From Symsagittifera roscoffensis (taxonomy: Eukaryota > Xenacoelomorpha > Acoela > Convolutidae), in contig NC_087062.1 of NCBI RefSeq assembly GCF_963678635.1, forward strand, positions 5,444,193 to 5,508,192: a stretch of DNA of 64,000 bases. Direction: 5' to 3'. Positions 57,231-64,000 of the stretch are shown here, piece after piece. Numbering within the stretch: the stretch's first letter is position 1; every line of letters starts with the position of its first letter. The notes beneath the pieces were generated by a model, which was given only the letters and a program-made list of their open reading frames with translations, did not search any database and was not told the origin of the DNA. The translations under genes were made by a program, and so were the position numbers.

Positions 57231-57614
57231 TGAGTTATGAACTATTGGTTATAGTCATAGAGTACTTTCAGATAAGATATGGTCGTCACGCTATTTTATT
57301 ATCGGCCGGATAGATTCGTGCAACTTCTTAGTCTGATGAAGATCTTAATCTTACTCTTATATCTCCTAGTCTCAAAAGATCTAGTGTATACTGGTTTATC
57401 CGAGTTAGTTCTAGGAGTTTATCCAGAAGGAGAACAACTGTATTCAAATTTTTTTATCAAATTGTTCTGGTGCTGAAACTACAAGTAGTTTCAGCACTTA
57501 CAAACAAGTGTCAAGGTTAGAGATGGAATATGATTGGTTAGTTAGAAATTTTTTACACTGATAATCGATCAATAATATAATTGGTTTATAAATACTAGTT
57601 TAGAACTGGTTCCA
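57231..57614 (-). repeat. Outer 5' LTR of the array
   Basis: On the minus strand it starts TGGAACCAG and ends ...CATAACTCA, 384 bp. It carries the long hairpin (57470-57497) with compensated bases and the conserved 'cacgaatctatccggccg' block. Next to it on the right the MITE sequence resumes. A 4-bp target duplication is only suggestive (TTAA at right, ATAA at left). Confidence 0.8.
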
Positions 57615-57760
57615 TTAAAGAACCTATTTTGACCTATTTGTCTGCGCCTTTTGCAATTATTTTAAAAAACGAGCCAAAAAAAGCGCTTCTTGGGACTTTT
57701 TGAAAAACTTTGACCAGAAAATTGCGTTGCTTTCCGCACTATCCCAAAAGATTACCAATA
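57615..57760 (+). mobile_element. Right part of the MITE split by the LTR array
   Basis: 'gtctgcgcctttt', 'cttgggactttttgaaaaa' and 'gaccagaaaattgcgtt' continue the MITE body interrupted at 26415. The terminal repeat at the far end is not found, so the right end is lost or decayed. Confidence 0.55.
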
Positions 57761-58136
57761 TGGCCAATTTGGTATAACTAACTCGCGATATACGTCTTAC
57801 CAAATATAATTCTTTATATTTTATATGTTATTGAATACAAAGTGTTATTGAAAAAAAACGATTAGACAAGTATCATACTTTTTTTAATTATAGGCTCAAT
57901 TTGAATGATTCGAAAAAAATGCTTGTTAAAATGTCGAATTTGTCTGGGGAAAAAATACCCCGAGCACAAATATTCCGTTATAGTCTTTGAAAGTTGGAAC
58001 AAAAATATGCACAAACAGTTCTTGTAAAACCTCACTTTTTTTTCAAAAGTTTTGTTTCCAGAACATAGCCCACGCCTGCCAAGTTTAGAATCTTGCTTGA
58101 AATTTAGCGAAAAAATTATAATTTCTATCAGCTGAG
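57761..58136. other. Non-coding; contains a dispersed repeat
   Basis: 57895-57990 repeats sequence found at 8255-8345 ('ccccgagcacaaatattccg'). Nothing else is recognised. Confidence 0.45.
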
Positions 58137-58424
58137 TCAAAAGCTAGTTTTAAAAAATGATATAATTTTTGCACCTTTGACGAATGTGTTGGTTTTTTGA
58201 GCAGACCGTATACTCTTACCAGTAAAACTAAGAAGTCTGGTAAACATCTCATAAAAATGCAAAAGTTTGTCCGACATGGTCACTTCCAATCTGTATGAAC
58301 CAACAAGTATCTCCAATTGGCCAAGAGCAATATAGCAAGAATTCAGTTCTAAATCACAGCGGTGTTGTAGATCGAAGTCGTCTTCTTGAATGATGACATC
58401 ATCAGGTGAAATTAACTGAAGCAT
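58137..58424 (-). CDS. Hypothetical ORF beside the Polinton remnant
   Basis: 95 residues with normal amino-acid composition (DFDLQHRCDLELNSCYIALG), unlike the low-complexity chance frames nearby. It lies downstream of the Polinton polymerase on the same strand, so it could be a fragment of a Polinton accessory or structural gene. I recognise no domain. Confidence 0.3.
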   Translation of the reverse strand: MLQLISPDDVIIQEDDFDLQHRCDLELNSCYIALGQLEILVGSYRLEVTMSDKLLHFYEMFTRLLSFTGKSIRSAQKTNTFVKGAKIISFFKTSF

Positions 58425-58930
58425 AAATTTTAAATCTCTTCAATCAGACTGAAACTTTAAATTGGAAAAAATTGACACACAAACCTTGAAAATCTCTAAA
58501 AGGGTAAAATACTTGAACGCATAGTTGAACTTTTTAAATCAGAGTAAAATTCTTATTCAGATCCAAAAATTTGAAATGTTTTAGTGTCGGGTAAAAATCG
58601 TACGGGGAGTGAGAAGGGGGTGCTGACCTGCGTCTGTTAAGATGCACTATGGGATATCAGGCGAGCACCCTAATTATTAGGATAGGTATAGATTTCCCAT
58701 GTATTAAGATAAGTTATAGCTTTCACAGTTTCAGATGGTAAGATTCAGACGGTAAGTTGGTATGTTTCAGAAAAGCAACACAAAAGGCTCCAGATTTTTC
58801 CGATACCGCAACATTTAAACTTTTAAACGTTTCCTTGATTAAAAAAACAATAGATTGTTAACTCAAGCGTGGCGTTTAAAACCGATAAAAAGGTTTAATT
58901 ACAGATACAAAGTATCAATTTATTACATCG
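58425..58930. other. Non-coding; contains a GC-rich hairpin
   Basis: 58618-58670 can fold as GGGTGCT-ga-CCTG ... CAGG-cg-AGCACCC with a 27-nt loop. It is GC-rich against AT-rich surroundings. No gene is seen. Confidence 0.35.
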
Positions 58931-58969
58931 TATAAATTTTTACAACATAGTCACTTACAAATTTAGAGG

Positions 58970-61551
58970 TTTAGTTTGTATTCCATCGCATTCAATTTCC
59001 CGTTTAGGGTAAAATTAGCTCTGTCGTTCTTCAGTTTGTTCAAAATTTGTAATTGCATTGTTAATCGACTTAAATCTTTAAATATTGACTTCAAAATCAC
59101 TGCCTCAATCAGTACTTGTCGATACTTTGCCATCGGGTCTTCTCCAGGGTCTTCTAATGCGCGTTTGTTCAGTCCCTTACTGTCAAACTTTTAGTTTTCA
59201 CTTTTACTATCGAAAAAGCAAAAAGTCTTACTAGAGGTACACAACATTTCGGTGCGTTGGAACTCCTCCTTGAATTATCCCGGATCTCTCTTATCGTGTT
59301 TGATGTGTTTGACGCAACCATTACGGGCAAACAGTTGTTTTTCGCATCTGCTCTGAAATTGTCTCGTTCGTCCTTGCTTCACTTTTCAGCCCACATTGCT
59401 CGCTCGCTGGGGAGAAAATATTCAACTAAAACTTCTTCTGCCAAATCCAAATACAGAGAATTAGTATCCATTTAAGTTTTTCAAATTTTTTGAAGTCGCT
59501 AAGTTTAACAAAAACGTTATAATACAGCTCCAACATTCTCATTTTGGCATACTGCGCTATAAAAAATTCTACTATACTTGGCTCATGATATTTTATAGAT
59601 AATTTCACAAGCTCCAATTCAAAGGGTTTTTTCGTCGCCAAGATTTTTCGTCATTGTATGTTCTGATCTGTCCATTAATTGATAACAATAGGAACTAATC
59701 TCTTTTCTTGATTCCTTGTTTGATATCAATATCAGTTTGGCTAGCTTCTTGGCAAGGAGAGAAATGGAAGTAACAACCCATTGCTTCAAAAACAGTTTTA
59801 CAATAGATGTAATAACCAGCAACACTGAAGCAATAGTTTTTTTCTGCGTTCTTCAATTGTGGTAACTCTCAATCGTACATTCAATTCGGGTTGCTTGAAA
59901 ACTTGACATGATCATATTTTCAAAGCACGAACTTTGCCTTGCCTTGAGATTTTCTGTTTTTTCAATCCAGCTCTATTTCGTATGCAAGTCAGTGGGCGTA
60001 CTTGACACATATATTATGAATAGATTTGACTGGTATCAACCCCGACGATTGATTTAGCCGAGTAGTTTGACTTTCGAAGATACGCCTCGTTTGCTACCGT
60101 TTCTCTTGTGAAAATACGTGAGGGGCAGCAGTTCATCTTTTCTTGTAATTTTTCAAAGAAGTCACTATTGCATGAGAAGAAGCGGTGAAATGTATGGTCA
60201 GTTGATTTAAGCAGACAAAGATTCATTAAGTTCGGCAATGTTCAGCCGAGTTTTAACATATGTATTTATTTATCAGGATAAATTTTAATTTTCATTGTTT
60301 CAAGGGTTAAAAACTGATGTTCTACCACTGTAGAAAATCGCAAAATGTTGTCATATTTTCCTGTTCCCAGCTAGACTGCAAGTAGTTGTAATTTTCCAGT
60401 CCCGTAGTTGGTTTGGCTTTTACCACGAGACTTTTAATGGCTTGCTCATCAGTTATCGCACTTTTGCGAGGATTCTGAAAGTCTTATGAGAGGATTCTTC
60501 ATTGAGATGATTGCTATTCCTCAGTTTGCTGTTAAAATCATCATACGGTGGTAGTTGTTGTTCATCGAGTCTGTTGGGAGTATTTGATCGCATCTTCCTT
60601 TTGATTTGTTTCGGGAACAATTCCATGTAAGCCACATATTCAATTCTGAGGGATTAAGGATCTTTGCCACACCAAAATATGGGTGTTTCAAGCACCTTGA
60701 ATGAAAACGACGTTGATATGTTTTCATGCTTCCCAATTCAGGCTATTGTTTCCGTCAGTTTTAACTCTTCACTGGGTAACGCAACCTGATTCGAAAAAAT
60801 GGGTGGCATTTTTGAATAAAGATTGTTTTTTGGCATAGTCATTATTGAACAATATAGTTTTTATAACAACGTCTTTCTCAAAGTAAAAACAATTCATGAG
60901 TATATGTTTTTAATTCGATATTTGCAACAAGCCTGATGGCGGTTGAAGTGATTAGGCATTTTGAAAAATGTATTACGAATTCAGCATCGAAAGCATTTGT
61001 AATAGTTGTCAATTTTAATGACGTCATTATTCTGCTTGTTGTATTGTAGAAGCCTTAGAGTACTCTTGTTTTCAGCGATACTTCTCCGAGCTAATTCTCC
61101 TTCAAAGTCTTCATCTTCAATGTCGATATCGTAGAAAAAGATTTTTTTTCTCTACTGCATCTTGAACTATTGGCAGATAATCCATCAAAACCCTGCGAAA
61201 CTGTTTCGCATCGCGAACAAATTTTTCAGGAAAATTATTACAGAATCTCGAATTGGCTGTTTCGAAATCAATTTTTCCTTGCAAATGAACCCTAAATGCT
61301 CGAAACAAACAAAATTTATCATTGTATGGTTGTTGCGTGAGCACATCCAAATTCAGACAATTGACTTGATGATTTCTTAGAAGTGGTTCGGGAAACACTG
61401 AACCTCGACACCCCATGGGTACGTTTTTAAGCTGTACCGCAAAAATGGTTAGATTAGTGATCAAATTGAATCGCCATTTTGTATTTCGTCTCTCTTGTAA
61501 ACAAACTTCAATGATATTTTTCTTATTGATCTTGTTCTGTATAGTCGTCAA
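58970..61551 (-). pseudogene. Polinton/Maverick-type family B DNA polymerase, decayed
   Basis: Read on the minus strand, blocks occur in the order expected for the protein-primed polymerase of Polintons/adintoviruses: an N-terminal VPMG...PEPLLRNHQVNCL with CLFRAF (61551-61117), an exonuclease-side segment with YDDFNSKLRN (60635-60453), FFEKLQEKM...SIVGVDTSQIYS containing palm motif A (60238-60014), then DTNSLYLDLAEE, the YxDTDS-like motif C (59472-59430), and a C-terminal part to about 59000. Frames shift between blocks and stops interrupt, so it is a pseudogene. Intact it would copy the transposon's linear DNA from a protein primer. Confidence 0.75.
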
Positions 61552-62627
61552 GTTTCATTTAGTTTAAAGCAGCATAAATTTATCAAAGAGTGTGTTATTT
61601 TCATGAGCGTAGATAGCCATCTGTTACAATGGTTTATGCTTACAATTGTGGATTTATATAGGAAAAGCAATGCCTACACAATTTTCATTTTTTGAATCTG
61701 CACACAAAGTCCCATATTTGGTACTACTTCCATAAATGGAAATCTTGATGACTCACACTGCTTACTTCCGTTTTCATATTATCTCAAAATCATTTAGCTC
61801 AACTCTCCCCTTCTGACCAGTTTGATTTTCTAATCAACAATATGCTCCAGAAAAATGCAAGTCCCAATAACATTGAACTTTCAAAAGATCGAACCAGAAT
61901 TGGGATAACTGCTTGGTCCCAAAATTCCTACATGGGGAAAAATATTTAAACCGTGCTTCCAATTATTCAAGAAAAATGAGTTGCGTCAACTCGAAAAAGG
62001 ACAGCAAGTTTATCTAGTTGAAAAAGAAGGATAAGCAGTCTCGGCCATAGAAGAATTGTTATTCACGATACTGAAAATGTTAGACTCGTTCCTACATTGG
62101 AAATCACTTCTGACAAAGAATCAACTATAGCCCAGTAGCTTGCCAACTGCAACAAAGTGTATGACATAGCAACTTCCAATAGAATACAAATTTCAAGCCA
62201 CGATCAAAAAGTGTAAAGTTAACATACCTCCCTACATTCAGATTTGACTCTTCACTGCAGTAGAAAAGGAAGCAATGAAACAAGTTGCATATGTCAACTG
62301 TGCTTCGAATGAGTTCAAGGAAATATTCTAAATTTTGGGATATTTTTGTTTGTTGAGAACTGCAAATTACGATAAATTGTGTTACTTGTAATATAAACAC
62401 TTATCCTCCATTAAAATCAATTTTTATTTAAGATTGGAGTTGGAAAATATGATTTGGGAAATTGGTTTTTCAGGAAATTTAATATTGAAATTTCACAATA
62501 AGTTGGACTTTTCGTATATTGTTCCACATATATAGTTTCAATTATTTCGTTACCTGTTGTAGAATCACCAAATTTCAAACAGCTGCAGAATTTGCAGTAG
62601 TCTCACTGATTCCATTTTAAGTGGACT
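61552..62627. other. Unassigned Polinton-flanking region
   Basis: It lies between the divergently oriented polymerase and ATPase remnants. Frames are broken and I recognise no protein. It may hold decayed capsid or other Polinton genes. Confidence 0.35.
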
Positions 62628-62882
62628 ATGCATGATGATAGAAAACAATTTTACACAGAACACCGATCCGATACCAAAAAAAAAGATCTCATAGAATATT
62701 GTAGAAAAAAAATTGATAAAAAAATAATCAATTTTTACAACTACAAGAAAGGTTCTGACAAAATTCTTATAAACTTCATTAAAAAATTTTGTGAAAACAT
62801 TCAAAAAATTTTTGTGGAAATTGACGATTGCACTGAAAAAATAAACGGACAGAAATTCCATAAATTTTTTTTGATTACCTGA
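62628..62882 (+). CDS. Hypothetical ORF, 84 aa
   Basis: A Lys-rich protein (KKKDLIEYCRKKIDKKIINF), upstream of the ATPase remnant and on the same strand. It has no recognised domain. A fragment of a Polinton gene or a chance A-rich frame are both possible. Confidence 0.25.
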   Translation: MHDDRKQFYTEHRSDTKKKDLIEYCRKKIDKKIINFYNYKKGSDKILINFIKKFCENIQKIFVEIDDCTEKINGQKFHKFFLIT

Positions 62883-63056
62883 GGTTATACAGCATGATTT
62901 TTAAGGAAAAAAATTATTCTCCATTGAACCTAATTTAATTTGTACCCGGACGTAAACTGGAAAGAAATTGACCGAACAGTTCCTTTAATGGGCTTATTTG
63001 TATACGGAAATTTACAGCATTATTAATTTTTCGCTAGGTCGAAAACTTTAGACTAC

Positions 63057-63900
63057 ATGCAATTCTACAAGACTCTAGTTGATCTGTTAACCCACTTCGA
63101 AAAAGGACCTGGATATTGTCAAATTGTACCTAGTCTTCCCAGTTCATGTTTTCTTGGGCAGATGAGAAACGGAGTTTTTCGCCAAGGATATGAAAAGTGT
63201 AAATTTTTGTCAGTCGGTCCAAGTGGATCTAGAAAACCTTTTTTTTGATTGGTTGAAGGTTAATACATATCAACCATTTTTACAAAAATTTTGGAACTAT
63301 CATCAACATTATCAAACCATTTGTAGCCAAATGCAAAGAAAAAACCATAAATTTATCCATGGAGTTTATTTTGACCTGTTTGAAAACATTCCCAAAAACA
63401 AAATTAAGCCTTTGCTTATAATTGATGATTCTTGTGAGGAAAATTTAAACTACAATCAATTTGTAAAAAAAAGTTGCCACTTCTGGGTGACACACTTGTC
63501 TGCCCGAATACAATATAAATTACAACTTTTTGATCAAAGCAAATTGGGAAGAGATGTAGAGTTATAAAGTACACAAAAAGTCTTGTTCTAGTCATCGAGG
63601 GAGGATTTAAAAATCAATATATCAAAAAAACAATTAGGTCTAGATTCTCAATTGACAGAGTGGTATCAAAAGGCAACATCAATTCCTTTTTTCAGTTATT
63701 TATTGATTTAACCCCCAAAACAATTGATGAAACAGAGACAAATTATCTACATGATGATTACACAAAAGGTCTCTGCTCTCCCAATTTTTCAAAAAGTTTC
63801 TGTGAGTTTTCGGAAACAATTCATTCTCAATTGCCCAAAAGATTCCATTCAGTTTCTGAGCAAGTGTTCGGTAAAGTTTTCAAGAGGAGAGTTTCATGAC
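63057..63900 (+). pseudogene. Polinton/adenovirus-like packaging ATPase, decayed
   Basis: A Walker A-like GPSGSRKPFF (about 63217-63246; the usual GKT is altered) is followed, after a frameshift at a T8 run (63239-63246), by FDWLKVNTYQP and a Walker B LLIIDDSCEE (about 63415-63440). Later frames give AKQLGL-like and IDLTPKTIDE (near 63701) segments typical of the end of FtsK/HerA-type genome-packaging ATPases in Polintons. At least two frameshifts and several stops make it non-functional. Its pairing with the polymerase at 59-61.5 kb supports a Polinton. Confidence 0.6.
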
Positions 63901-64000
63901 CTTCAGAAAAATAACGCACAAAAATATCGAAAAGAAGTTTACGAATTAACACAAAAGGAGCACCTCTACAAAAACGAAGATTTAATTTAGTTTCGACTAA
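63901..64000 (+). other. Window end, possible Polinton continuation
   Basis: A short basic frame (KNNAQKYRKEVYELTQKE) runs to TAA at 63988-63990. It is too short to assign. Confidence 0.25.

Larger units (their letters stand above)
26416..57614 (-). mobile_element. 31.2-kb multimeric LTR element: four internal units between two LTRs
   Basis: On the minus strand the order is LTR (57614-57231), then U1 leader-ORF1-gag-pol-accessory-env, U2 the same with deletions, U3 leader-ORF1-gag fragment-env, U4 leader fragment-pol-accessory-env, then LTR (26804-26416). Units are joined by one identical env/leader junction without LTRs. The MITE sequence on each side is continuous, so the block behaves as one insertion that grew internally. 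Every unit carries stops and frameshifts. Shared and private rearrangements give relative ages. An assembly error among near-identical repeats must be excluded. Confidence 0.75.

Noticed and set aside
57615-57618. TTAA/ATAA as a firm target-site duplication of the array
   Set aside because: Only three of four bases match across very AT-rich flanks, so it is not convincing by itself.
1-64000. CRISPR arrays, bacterial operons, tRNA and rRNA genes
   Set aside because: No regular spacer-repeat arrays, Shine-Dalgarno-led gene strings, or tRNA/rRNA-like sequences were seen.

Overview
This is a eukaryotic window, most likely from an invertebrate animal. It is AT-rich and dominated by transposable elements, with little host coding sequence. 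The evidence is an env-bearing Ty3/gypsy-type LTR element, non-LTR retrotransposon debris, hAT-like MITEs with 8-bp target duplications, a decayed Polinton/Maverick, candidate introns with GT-AG borders, and one exact (TTAGGG)10 tract. The species cannot be named from the sequence.

Layout. 1-8.9 kb is AT-rich DNA with old dispersed repeats, two hAT-like MITEs and a candidate host gene on the minus strand (best exon 7133-7204). From 8891 to a 200-N gap at 22664 lies a fairly intact plus-strand LTR element: 5' LTR 8891-9299, primer binding site at 9302, a long leader with a 77-codon ORF and paired hairpins, a basic ORF1, gag, pol, a hydrophobic small ORF, a Pro/Ser-rich accessory ORF and the start of env. 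Its 3' half and 3' LTR are missing beyond the gap. 22.9-26.4 kb holds another MITE, a decayed LINE RT and the left part of a further MITE.

26416-57614 is a 31.2-kb block of the same family on the minus strand, inserted into that MITE. It has one LTR at each outer end, but between them are four internal-region units joined head to tail with no LTRs in between. In reading order these are U1 57230-45370, U2 45356-36374, U3 36360-33160 and U4 33146-26805. The three unit junctions share one breakpoint and one 13-nt filler. The units carry nested deletions, an inverted (foldback) duplication in integrase, a tandem duplication in gag, and the telomere-like tract at a leader/pol breakpoint. All units are pseudogenes.

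57.6-64 kb contains the rest of the interrupted MITE, unassigned sequence and a decayed Polinton: a protein-primed-type PolB on the minus strand (about 61551-59000) and a packaging ATPase on the plus strand (about 63057-63900).

How the plus-strand element would work: transcription starts in the LTR and reverse transcription is primed at 9302. Gag, with its CCHC knuckle in the downstream ORF, packages the RNA. PR, RT, RNase H and integrase are read in the same frame as gag, and an envelope glycoprotein is encoded at the 3' end. One in-frame stop splits gag from pol and another splits the accessory ORF, so this copy is near-intact but probably defective. All functional statements rest on motif reading by eye; no database search was run.
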